From Lithospermum erythrorhizon (Eukaryota > Streptophyta > Magnoliopsida > Boraginales > Boraginaceae): a stretch of DNA of 64,000 bases. Location: assembly GCA_019722365.1 (NCBI GenBank), contig JADFUC010000844.1, positions 1 through 64,000 on the forward strand, given 5' to 3'. Positions 53,786-64,000 of the stretch are shown here, piece after piece (position 1 is the first letter of the stretch; every line of letters begins with the position of its first letter). Made by a program: the position numbers and the translations under genes. The notes below the pieces were generated by a model. It was not told the origin of the DNA and did not search any database. It worked only from the letters and a program-made list of their open reading frames with translations.

Positions 53786-54412
53786 GTGTATCTGCTACAT
53801 TATGCATTCCTTCATTGCAAATTATTTCCTACAGGGTATTCTTTTACCATTCAAATAAGAAAATTGTATTCAAGTTCGATTCGGATATCAACTCTACGAT
53901 TTCGAGTTCGAAGATTCCAAAAATATTGGATTTGTTTCCATTCCTATCAGTATGGATATATTTTTATATTTTAGATGGTGTGAAATGACAAATAAGAACA
54001 ATACACAAGAATCTTTTTTCTGCCTTTTGTTATACCTTCTATAGTAGGGATATATGATATAATATGGATTCTTGACATGATATCATGAGTCATATCATAA
54101 TTAAATCAACATATAAACCCATAATGATCCAGGCGAACGGAGTTGCCAGTACAGGAGGATATTGAAAAATTCAGTTTCACATCGATATATTAAAAACTTA
54201 AGGATATAATCATAAGGTCTGAAGTTATTGCCCTGCTAAAAAATGGCTTGTGTGTAGAACCTGATAAATTAGTAACACATTTGCAGATGTTAAACTAATG
54301 TCAAATTAACTTTTTTTTTTTTTCCTTTTCCACGGATTTAGAGTTTGAGATCAGAATCTTTGATTGATGCTTGTACATTTTGTTTTTTTTGTTTTTAGTT
54401 AAATGATTCATT
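53786..54412. other. Urease 3' flank
   Basis: Probable 3' UTR followed by AT-rich sequence. The open frame at 53734-53988 overlaps the last urease exon in another frame and is a shadow. A poly-T run lies near 54310-54325. Confidence 0.5.
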
Positions 54413-55985
54413 TTATAAAGAAACAGTGGCTTGAGGTGCTAACAAACGATTGTGCATAACAGTAGAGTTTAACATATTTAAATCAAGCCAAAAAAAATTG
54501 CTACCACTATTATAAACATGTCTTGGTCCAAAAGTTGTTGCAATATTATCGGCAATTCCAGATCTCCAAAAGAAAGTAGTGTCATGCATTTGATGCTTCT
54601 GCAAAAACTCTTTCCATTTGGTTCGTAGCATAATTCTTGGGGCACACCTAGTAAATACCTGAGAAAAAAACATGTATGTACCAATAACAACATCAGATGG
54701 TGTTTGAGAAGCAATTAAGATCAATCATGTTAAGAGCACTTCAGCTAACAACACTTCCTCCTTATTGTTGAAAGAACAATCTTGTAAATTGGCATCAGTG
54801 CTTGTGAGCCTACCCAGGACATAATGTGTTTCTTTATTGTTGTTATATGTGATCCTTAATTGCGATTGTGAATGATCAGTCGGATGAACGGTGATATTGA
54901 GAAAATATGATTTTTCAATGAGTCAGGGTAAGTATGGATTTGCCGAAGATATTTTGGTATTTTTGCGAGGTTACACCGATGCAGAGAAGACCTTTGTTTT
55001 ATAAATGCTTTTAACCATAAGGAATGATTTTCCTTTGCTAAAGCCTTTATTTGCTCCAGATTGAATTGCTCCCCTTAAAGAGAATATTATTCTTGGAAAT
55101 CTAAATACTCCACAAAGTACTAATGAGAAATAATAAGTCAACCATTGAATTATTTCATTTCCCACCAAGTTTACTTATGAGATTGGATAACATCTTATAG
55201 AAGGATGCTTGCAGCAGCCCATAAGTAACATAAAAGATTTTGTAGAAAATTTGAATAAAGGACAAGAATGTGAAAAGATGCTTTTTATTTCTGTTTCTTA
55301 GTCCATTCCACAAAGCGACGTAGGCAACAGAAAATTTATTTTTTTAGCTATATTTGTATTTAAGGGCAATCTATTGAGAAGCAATTTCGAGAGAAATAAT
55401 TTTTGTTTAGAAGGCACAGGTAATTTCCAAAGACATTTCCAAGTTTTGGATTTTACAAAAGAGTGTTTTTGACTTTTGTATGGTTGAGGTGTCTAGAGTA
55501 GTGTAAGCATTGTAAACATTCTTTGTGGTTAAGGATTTTTGTTTAGTGATGTTAACTGGTGATTTGATTTGTTGAACTCGAGAATAATTTCCACAATAAT
55601 GTAATTTGGGAAAGATGTCTCAATAAGTTTCTTCAAGCAAAATTTTCATCCAAAAGATTTACGTATAAAATTGGTCAGGACAGAGCTTTATCATTATGGC
55701 TGCCCCAAAGACCAAAGGTGTTTTTTGGTAACCATTGGTCATTCCAGATTGAAATTGAGTGACCTAAACCAATAGTCCATTCAATGTGACTATGGAGCTG
55801 TTTGAAGTTGTGTTGTAAACTTTGCCAAACCCAAGAGGGATTTGAAGCTTTTTTTGGATGAAAAGGCGTGTATTTAGGGTAGTATTTGGCTCGAAGTAAC
55901 ATGGCCAGGGGAGTGAGGCTTTGAGATTAAAGACATACCATTTTTTGAAAGCAAGACATTATTAAAATGCAAAAGATTTATAATC
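54413..55985 (-). mobile_element. LINE (L1-type) ORF2 3' remnant
   Basis: The minus strand from about 55985 reads degraded text of the region after LINE reverse transcriptase. 55902-55675 then gives LLRAKYYPKYTPFHPKKASN and WNDQWLP, and about 55450-55290 gives WKLPVPSKQKLFLSKLLLNR followed by LPLNT and CGMD, matching the zf-RVT region. Later frames (55168-54971, 54724-54413) fit the variable region before RNase H. Stops and frame breaks are common. The RT core upstream is missing, so it is 5'-truncated, as usual for LINEs. Confidence 0.7.
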
Positions 55986-56087
55986 CCTAAACCCTTTGCT
56001 TCTTATCTAAATGCAAACTTAAAAGATTCATAAATTACATAATATATATATTACTGCATTAACTAAAGCAATGTCTTTTATTTATAA

Positions 56088-56668
56088 TGACGGAAAGTTT
56101 GCTTGTCAGAACATGCCATTTAATTCTAAAGACAAAGAAATTATGTAAAAAGACTTAAAGAGACAAAGATTTAACGTAGTATCCCTAACAAGTTGTTAGT
56201 ACTAATCCACCTAAGCAGAGCCACAGAACGTATTTTACTATAATGGAAAGCAACAGACATGTGACTTGTGTACTGGCCGCGATCTATAGAACTCCTATAT
56301 CATAGACAAATGTATTTAATACACCAAATTTCTTACACTATCCCCGAAGAATAGAATAACAAGCAGATGTTTATTCAAGAACCCTACCTCTCTATTCAAT
56401 AGCCTACCAATCAAATTTAGGCCAAAACTCAAACCAAGCGAGGCGCATTTATAGGCCTAAACAAACTCTAACCCGTCTCAGATGCGCCCCAAACGGCCTC
56501 GCTTAAACGGCTCCCATCTGGGGCCGGCTCGCGTCAGCATTAGCCCCAAATGTTCAAAGATTTCAAACAAAACATGCCGCCGAATGGTTACGCTAATCTG
56601 CCCCTACAAATAGCTCGGGCCGCAAAGGCCGCTTGGGCCCTATCAAACTTCAAGTCACATTTCGGCCA
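56088..56668 (-). repeat. 3' LTR of the 56-59 kb element
   Basis: It shares with 58607-59171 the blocks AAGATTTAACGT(A/G)GTATCC, CTCTATTCAATAGCCTAC, TTTATAGGCCTAAA, CTCAGATGCG and TCAAACTTCAAGTCACATTT. Confidence 0.85.
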
Positions 56669-58582
56669 AATTCCACCTCGACTAATCTTCCACGTATAAC
56701 AAAAATCAAAAACCCTCCTGTGGCGCACCGTATATACCAAGTAACGTGTTGCTCTCAGATAGTGAAAAAGATATACCAAATGCGCCTAAATGTACTCAAT
56801 ATACTGCACGTACTGTGTGGACCAAAAAAGTATCCAGATAGACAGACAGGTCCAAAAGACACCTACAATATAGACAATGTTCACCGCACTCCACCTCACA
56901 TATTGCCCTGTCACCGGGAAAATTTGTACCAAATGAGCAAGTCCAAACATCGTTGAACCTAGCCCCTGATGAAACCATCTTCACCGTTTGTCGATATCCC
57001 AAAGCTAACCATATCAACACCACATGAAGACAAAAATGGGAACTATTGAATACCAAAGCATGCCTGTCTTCTATCCAACTAGATCGAACACATCCAATGC
57101 ATCACCCTCCCCGACTCGTCAAGCAACAAATGATCCACGAATCGAGCTACCGCAACCAACAATTGCCCAACCATCATCATAGTCGCATTCACATAATAGC
57201 GTGTACTCAACCGTAACTCTATGACATCGTTACCCGTGATGTTCCATGAAACCTTTAAGGTTACTAAAGTATTGTCGCTAACAAAGGATCGGTAAGGCCT
57301 CCAACTCACTCACCGACTCAATTAATCAAGGCCCCACTGCTTCCCAACACCACACAAAGTCGTAATTTAAAATACAAAAACGTCATACCTTGTATCCAAT
57401 CCAAAGTTCCATGCTCACACCACTGTGACGCACATCCAACCTATAAATGTATTAACAACCATCACCTTCTTTCCTCGTAGTTTTAAACTCTCATATATTG
57501 TACAAACGACTCAGAGATAACAGATTCCTCGTTAAATGAAACACATGTCTAACCTCGCTCAATGTACAACCTCCACCATCACGTGTCCTACTCCTACCCG
57601 AGTCAATCCCAACCATCTTGTAGACCGAAAACACTAAGCCATGAAAACACAATGCCACCTTCCAATCTACCCATGTAAAAGATCACTCCTTCCTAGGACG
57701 CACACGATACCTGTCTCAGAGATCCAGAGACCACACATCGGTGTCGGATGTGATTAAAGAATCAAAGCTATCTCCTCTTCGAAATGCCGTCAGTCAAGAA
57801 TGGCGGCGGTACCACTCAGGCTCCGTTCGGCTGCTCATTCCTCAACTCGACAATCATGTTTCAATGCCCCAATTCCTACGCAAATCGGGGTGATTTATCG
57901 CCTCGAACCCCGACTCAATCCGAGAACTTCTCCACCGTCTATCACCATTAGTGTTAGCAACTAAGGCACCAAAGGTCTGACTCAGAGCGCTGAACCACCA
58001 CTGCTAGTATCACGCAAATCGGGCCAAGCATGGCTAATTTCACTTCTTCCATACACAACTAATCTTTACCATTTTGTCGACTCTAAAATTCTCATAAGAC
58101 ATAGGTGCAAGGCTAACAAGATTAAAAGCAAAGATCCTCATCCTCAATCTTAATATCTATATTACTTAAATCAAGTAATATATAGATTCAGTGGCTCCCA
58201 AGAGATGTATCGCTCGCATTCTTCAAGACAGATTTTCCCCGCATTCTTAGCCCAAACAGACGTTGCTTCAACATCAACTAATCAAGGTCAAGCTTAATTG
58301 CCATATACGAACTCAAGTTGCCACGCCTCCCGCCAGCGCCAGTGATCCTCCTCTGAAACCTCTGCGATAACCTCATCATTCAAAGCAAGAATCAACTTCA
58401 AATGTGTCTTCTCCTCTAGACGGTGTTTGCTATCGTGGCGTGCTGTGGATTTTTCATCGAGGAACTCCGTGAGCCCTCTCGCTTCAAGAACGCCCGCCTC
58501 GATTCTGCGAGACCGAAATCGTTTCTCCCAAATAACTTATCAATTTTAATTCTTTCACCACCATCTTCTTCGCAGACTAAAT

Positions 58583-58597
58583 CCAAGCTCGATACCA
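58583..58597 (-). other. Primer-binding site (tRNA-iMet-like)
   Basis: The minus strand reads TGGTATCGAGCTTGG. This matches the usual plant copia PBS TGGTATCAGAGC except for a one-base gap. It lies about 9 bases inside the 5' LTR boundary. Confidence 0.6.
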
Positions 58598-58606
58598 GCC
58601 ATATAA

Positions 58607-59171
58607 TGACCTAATGGTTTCATATAATGTATTAATCATAATTCTAAATAGTTTAATTATACGAAGTATTGAAAATAAAAATAAAAAGATTTAACGTGGT
58701 ATCCCTAACAAAGTGTTAGGACTAATCCACGAGCAAAACCACAAAACAAATTTCACTATAATGAAGAAACAAATTACAGACTTGTGTAGCTAACAAATCT
58801 ACATAACTCAAAAGAATAGAGACAACAGACGAATATAACTCAACCTACACTATCCCTAAAGAATAGAATAACAAGAGCTAAGCTATTCAAGAACCCTAAT
58901 TCTCTATTCAATAGCCTACACAATCAGATTTTAGAATTGGAGACTCAAAACCAAGTAGAGGGGTATTTATAGGCCTAAAACAGACCTAAACCGCCTCAGA
59001 TGCGCGCCCAAACGGCCCCCGAAACGGCCCCATTTGAAGCTGTTCGGGAGGCCATTACTAGCCCCAAACAGTCCAGAAATTTCAGCAAAAAAACACGCCT
59101 CTAACGGCCCCTGTAGCAGACGCTGTAGAGGCCGTTTGGCCCTGTCAAACTTCAAGTCACATTTTCCGACA
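58607..59171 (-). repeat. 5' LTR of the 56-59 kb element
   Basis: The partner of 56088-56668. On the minus strand it starts TGTCGGAAAATGTGACTTG and contains the TATA-like CTATAAATACCCC. It is transcribed leftward if active. Confidence 0.85.
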
Positions 59172-59481
59172 TTTATAATATTACTCAAAAGGGATGAAAA
59201 TAAATATAAAAGGAAAATAGTTGCCCGTAACGACGAAAACATTTTACATCGGCAATTACAAAGAATCTCAAGTTTGAAATTCACACTTTGGCACCACAAA
59301 GAATGAACTCTTATCTCTACTGTAAGACTACTACTAAAATAAATGACTAATAATAAAACAGCAATTGAACTTTACAACGGTTATGCTGGAGAAATTGTGT
59401 ATTTCTTACAATTGATCACACCAACAAAATAATATTAGCACTTATTTAAACATATGCAAGAGAACAATGCATCGTCGACGC
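59172..59481. other. 3' flank of the Ser-rich gene
   Basis: Short AT-rich stretch between the LTR element and the stop codon of the minus-strand gene. It probably holds that gene's 3' UTR. The LTR element therefore sits only about 310 bp from the stop codon. Confidence 0.5.
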
Positions 59482-62400
59482 TTACATAATTGTACAGTTG
59501 CACTTGGATTCAAGCTTTGGAGGCCTCAAACTATCGCCTTTATTAGGCGCCCCGACAAGCTTAGTTGTCGATACATCCTCCATGCCTTCTTCACTCTCGG
59601 TCTTGCTTGTAGGAGGTTTGTTTTCTCTTTCGTCCGACTTCTTAGACTTTTGCAACTTTGGAGTACGTTTTGATGCATTTTTATTACGTGGAACCCTTCT
59701 ATCGGTGTTAGCTTTCCCGACGATAGTCACTATTGGCCGAGAACTTTCCAGTAAGGCGGAATTTTCTTTCTCTATAGCTGTGTTTGCAGCTTCATAAGCC
59801 AGATTTTGAACTATAGAACTGCAGAAGAGAATAGTATCTGTCGCTTCATCAAGAGTCAAACTTCTGGCCTTTAGTCCCTTTTGGCCCTCCACCACAACAG
59901 TTGATTCTTCTGCAACAGTAAAATACACACATGAACTACATTTAGAAAGTAGACAAAGTTGCCCCGGGATATAGCTCAACTGGTAAAGAACTTGAGTGTT
60001 AAGTATCAACACCCTAGCCTCTTCATGCGTTGTGGGTTCGAGTAATGCAAGTGGCAGAATCTCGTATTGAAGTGGTTTAAAGGGAAGCTCAAGTCCCCTG
60101 ACCAGTTGAGGCACATCCCGCGATTTACCCCTCTGAGGTATCCTAGCGTAGGGACTTCGGGGGCCGCTACGATGACGGCTTCATCGTTTTTTTTAGAAAG
60201 TAGACACAGTTTTTGATGATATATTTTTTAGCTCATCAAACTGATACATTATGCCACCTCCAAAATAAAATAACCACACTTGAACAAAAAATCAAATTAC
60301 GAAACAAGTGGTGAGTGGTGAAATAACAATGATAGCACACAACAGTTACTATAGGAACTGTGTTGAATTAGAAGACCTTTCACTACTTATCCAGCTAACT
60401 CTCAGAGTGAGAGGGAGGGGAGTGGGGATTTAATGTGTATATGAATATCGTAAGAATTTAGTTAAGCTTTTCTTTGTTTTCCTGATAGAAAACGGTACAG
60501 ACTCGATGCAGATAAAGATGGATTATTCTAAAAGACATAACATTCTTCTGCTAGATGGTAAAAAATATGAGGGCTCCAGGATTCATAGTACATAGTAGAA
60601 TATATACTCCTAATCAATCAGCAATAGAGTTAAAAAGGGAGAATAGGAAGAATCAGAAGTGCATAGAAAGTATTCAAAGTTTACTTACCAAGTATACCAT
60701 GTGCATGACCTATGTTTTCTGATTCGTCAACAGAAGCTGCAACGACAACGTCCGATGACCCAATAATGGGGGATTCCTGCATCCCATCTTCTTTGCTTGT
60801 TGGATTCGGAGAACTAAACACAGATTCTGGATCGGACGAATAAAATTCACCATTTTCAGCTCCTATTTTTGTTGATGTGTCCAAACCGCTCTCATCTTGA
60901 ACTTGAACACCGTCAACACAAGGATTTGACATGGTACTAGCCACAACAGCATTAGTCTCACAAAGACAATGAGCAAATGCCGCTTGTCGATCTACATCCT
61001 CATTTGCAAGGAGATCAGTGTCATCACCATCCACACATGAAGTGAACTCTTCACAATTTGAAACTGGTGCAAATGCATTACTCTCCAAACAAGTGACTGT
61101 ATTATTGCTGGAGTGCTCTCTGGTTGTTCCACAACCACTGTCACAAAGACCAGTGAAACCCCCTTCTCTACCGGCATCAGTCACTGATTCCTCTTGTGAT
61201 TCAGCACATGCTTCTTCCAAAATGTCTTCAGCCAAATGGACTACAGACACCTCATTAATTTCTTGTGGCCTTGTATGCTTTTCTTCCAGTATGTTCTTTT
61301 CCACATGGACTAAAGACAAGTCAGAGCCTTCCTCAAAGGAGTTCGTAGTTGAAGTTAAAAACTGAAAATTATGGGTGGAGGCACCAGAAAAATACGAGGT
61401 GGACCGTTGATGTTTGGTGCGAAGATCATATCTATAATTTTCGTGTTCAGATTTTTTGCCACTATGTTGCCGTTGAATCCGGCTTTCTGCATGTTTCACG
61501 GAACTCAAGTCTGTCGATGAAGATGTAGACATACTGCCATGTCCTATAGAACTGCTTAAGCTATATGTTGAGTCTCTTACATAGGCCAACTCATCAGTTG
61601 GCAATTCACTGGACACAAAACCCCTGTTTTGGACAATGTGTCCTATGCAGCTGCTTGACCTCCTAAACAGCAACGGGATGCCTGCAGCTTCAGGAACCTC
61701 AATCTTTGTGTTTCCATTGGCTTGTACGTGTAGACCTTCCTGGGAGCTAATGCCACAACCAGATATCTCATCTCTAAGACATGATTGGCCTGTCTCAGGG
61801 TGATTGACAAGCCTCTTCTCAATTAGCTCTTCCGCTAGATAATCCTTTGATAACACATTTATGTTTGCCTCACTTTGGAAACGCTGGTCATTGTTAATAA
61901 CCACATCATGGTAAGCCTGCTCACTATCCCTTGTTCCTGGGGATTCAGGCAGTGGAAAGTTCCCAACGGCCTTTCTCGTCAGTGGAGTAGTAATCACTGG
62001 GATCAATTCTGAACTTCTGCAGTTGGGGCAAAGCCTTAGGTATCCTTCTATTAGATCAACTGCATCAAAACTGCAGCTGCACTTTGAACAAACAACTAAA
62101 TCTTCAAGATCTACTTCCCCAACCAAAACACCAGCAGCTGAAGTCATCCCTACAGAGGAGTCATGTTGAACACAACTCTTGTTATCAACCGATTCAAAAT
62201 TGATTTCAACATGTTCTTCAAGTTTTCCATACTGACTACTAGATGACACGACATGCATTTTGTCCCCACCATCTTCGTCTGTTGCATCCCCGTCATTATA
62301 GGCACACAACGAATCTTGTATAGAAGAGATTGGCGTGACTGTATACATGCTTGTAACCTCCTCAGGATTTCGTTCACTATCTACAGTATCATGAACACCA

Positions 62401-64000
62401 CTAGTACTGGTATTATTACTCGTGGTGACTGACGAATTCCTTGACATCATAACACTCTGAGCAGCAGAAGCTTTCCCACTGTAGAATGTCGAAGTGGGGA
62501 CACTGGACAAGAGAGGCCTGAACCTGTTATGAGGAATCTTCTGTTGATCCTAAAGACAGAAAGTACAAGAAAATCGTGTCAGCAATTTAATCCATTGACT
62601 AGTTTACAACTTCAACAATATCTCCTGAAACAATCTACTCGGTCAATGCATGCAAGAATCAATCCAGTTCAATTAAATAAACATACAGAATTGTTCACCA
62701 TAAAGAAACCCGCCTAAGGGAGTAAGAGGAGGAGGGGGGGGGTGGTTGGCCTGACCTTATCCAGGGATATGAAGGCTATTTCAGGTTGTTCCATGTAGTA
62801 GCAGCTTCACAATAGATAAAAAACGTAGATAGTTTAATGAGCCCTTGATTTATTTTATTATGTCCAAGTGCCAGGGAATATAGGTTACTAGCCTACTCGG
62901 TTTTTTTGTCCCTTGGATGTGCCTTGACATGAGATTGCTAGAAAATCATGGACCATGAAACATGTGGTCCAGTTTTAAAAACAGAAGTCATAATAGCTTC
63001 TTGATATACACTAGCACACTGTGAAACTCTATTATGCTTACATCTTGGTATAATATTTGTTAGAATTAGAACATCATTCGAAAAATTTATATATTCTTCC
63101 TCATGGAACTAAATTAGTGCCAAATGCATCAACATCATGAATTTTTCGAGTATAATCTTAATCTCAAATTCTCAAAGGCAGTTGAACATCATGAATAATG
63201 GCATAGTTATAACTTATACGTCAACATCAACATCAACATCAAAATGCCAAATGCATCTGAAGAGGCTCCCGATTGAACCAAGTAACGGCATAGTTATAAG
63301 AAAAATTACGAGACATAATCCAAATAAGAAGATTGAATACCACCTTTCGAAGTGGCACGTCAGATGATCTTTTTGGAGCAGAACTTTGGGAAACTATCCT
63401 ATTTGGTCTCTTGGAATAGGCCGGAGCCTTATCATTTATGGATGATGATATACTCTTTGGAGCCGAAGAGGTACTCATGGAAATGGATAGCATAGAGTCT
63501 ACATCATCATCACCTGAAGATGCAATTGAACCTCTACCACGGGAAATAAATTGGTCCCTATCATGACTTTGCGAAGAACTGACGCTCCTGGAACCACTGG
63601 GAGATGTCGACTGCCTGCCAGATTTTAAACCAGTTCTGGATGCTGGAGAAGACCCTCTCATGTTTGATGCGGGACGATCAGCCAAAGATGTACGAAGATT
63701 AGGAGGCACCTCCGAAGAAAAACCAGGAATATTAGATTGCCATGCCTTTATTTTTGGTGACATAGAGTTTCCTCTACTAGTCTTGACCGGGGAGGCACCT
63801 CTTGTTCTGGATGATGCCACAGTAGTACTGCAATCGGTGCTCCTTCTCCGAGGAATTGGTGTTGCAGACCTACTAACAGATATTGAGGGTTTATTAGGTG
63901 GGGGTGATGGTCTCCTTGACGGAGTTGTGTTGCGGCATGTAGGAGGTGGACTCAAACTAGGAGCAGCATACTTATTTGGAGAGGGAGATGATCTTCTCAA
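59482..64000 (-). CDS. Ser/Pro-rich protein with Cys4 motif and C-terminal CaaX box (partial, 5' end outside)
   Basis: Three minus-strand exons: 64000-63344 (continues beyond the window), 62549-60689 and 59909-59482, joined in phase as LRK|DQQK and G|EESTV. They give about 982 residues. The first exon is Ser/Pro/Arg-rich ([28 protein letters not shown]), resembling plant basic proline-rich, microtubule-associated proteins; that link is tentative. The middle has a Cys4 pattern ([20 protein letters not shown] then CPNC) that may bind zinc, followed by long Ser-rich disorder. The last exon has an Ala-rich helix ([19 protein letters not shown]), a Lys-rich stretch ([20 protein letters not shown]) and ends CNCTIM. 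CTIM fits a CaaX prenylation box with an extra upstream Cys, suggesting membrane anchoring. A SINE lies in the second intron shown. Function unknown. Confidence 0.88.
59941..59960. repeat. Left target-site duplication of the SINE
   Basis: TTTAGAAAGTAGACAAAGTT. It matches 60192-60211 at 19 of 20 positions. Confidence 0.9.
59961..60191 (+). mobile_element. tRNA-derived SINE in an intron
   Basis: A body of about 231 bp with a pol III A box (TAGCTCAACTGG, 59972-59983), a B box (GGTTCGAGTAA, 60034-60044) about 50 bp later, and a 3' T run (60187-60194). A near-perfect 20-bp duplication flanks it on both sides. The layout is that of a plant SINE with a T-rich tail. It lies antisense to the host gene, in its last intron. 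A box spacing longer than in a functional tRNA rules out an ordinary tRNA gene. Confidence 0.92.
60192..60211. repeat. Right target-site duplication of the SINE
   Basis: TTTAGAAAGTAGACACAGTT, differing from the left copy at one base. This implies a relatively recent insertion. Confidence 0.9.

Larger units (their letters stand above)
56088..59171 (-). mobile_element. Non-coding LTR retrotransposon with recognisable ends
   Basis: Direct repeats at 56088-56668 and 58607-59171 bracket 1.94 kb without a recognisable gag or pol. On the minus strand the LTRs begin TG and end CA and carry a promoter-like CTATAAATACCCCT in the right copy. A primer-binding site like initiator tRNA-Met (TGGTATCGAGC, complement of 58583-58597) follows the 5' LTR. 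A polypurine tract (CGAGGTGGAATT, 56669-56680) precedes the 3' LTR. TTTATAA directly abuts both outer ends (56081-56087 and 59172-59178). LTR divergence is clear by eye, so it is not recent. It looks like a non-autonomous copia-type element. Confidence 0.8.

Noticed and set aside
59961..60050. A tRNA gene on the plus strand
   Set aside because: The A and B boxes are present but too far apart and no cloverleaf stems close. The flanking duplications and T-tail identify a SINE.

Overview
The window is nuclear DNA of a flowering plant, almost certainly a eudicot. It is AT-rich, its genes have many GT-AG introns, and it carries plant Ty1/copia, LINE and tRNA-derived SINE remnants. No bacterial, viral or organellar block is visible. 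I could not fix the species.

Six protein-coding genes can be rebuilt exon by exon. In order they are: an F-box/Sel1-like/MYND-finger protein (2367-4452, +); a REF/SRPP lipid-droplet protein of the LDAP1 type (15382-13382, -); an LRR-III receptor-like kinase (23271-20808, -); an ankyrin-repeat protein with a PH-like tail (28917-32672, +); a cytosolic-type adenylate kinase with several damaged splice junctions (38360-42809, +); and a complete 18-exon urease (44940-53785, +). The 3' part of a seventh gene runs off the right edge on the minus strand (64000-59482). It encodes a Ser/Pro-rich protein with a Cys4 motif and a C-terminal CaaX box. From memory, F-box, LDAP1, LRR kinase and urease fall in the same order as Arabidopsis At1g67340, At1g67360, At1g67510 and At1g67550, so the window looks like an expanded syntenic block with other genes and repeats between.

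Gene remnants lie at 18.8-20.5 kb. They include a PRP16-type DEAH helicase piece with an internal deletion and a frame break, plus unidentified exon-like pieces.

Repeats fill the rest: a very old LTR-flanked element (7.17-11.96 kb); a decayed minus-strand copia pol fragment (33.5-35.15 kb); a tandem repeat of about 1 kb in nearly three copies, one carrying an insertion (35.3-37.88 kb); five 65-bp repeats directly before the adenylate kinase promoter (37.88-38.21 kb); a roughly 1-kb microsatellite inside an adenylate kinase intron (41.24-42.23 kb); a LINE remnant (54.4-56.0 kb); a non-coding LTR retrotransposon with recognisable LTRs, PBS, PPT and flanking duplication (56.09-59.17 kb); and a SINE with long target-site duplications in an intron of the last gene (59.96-60.19 kb).

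The genes do not form a pathway. They are independent housekeeping or signalling loci. I found no convincing new multi-gene system. The most unusual signals are a start-stop AUGUAA upstream ORF one base before the F-box start codon, an in-frame duplicated exon piece inside the LDAP1 intron, and the non-canonical adenylate kinase junctions around a giant microsatellite.
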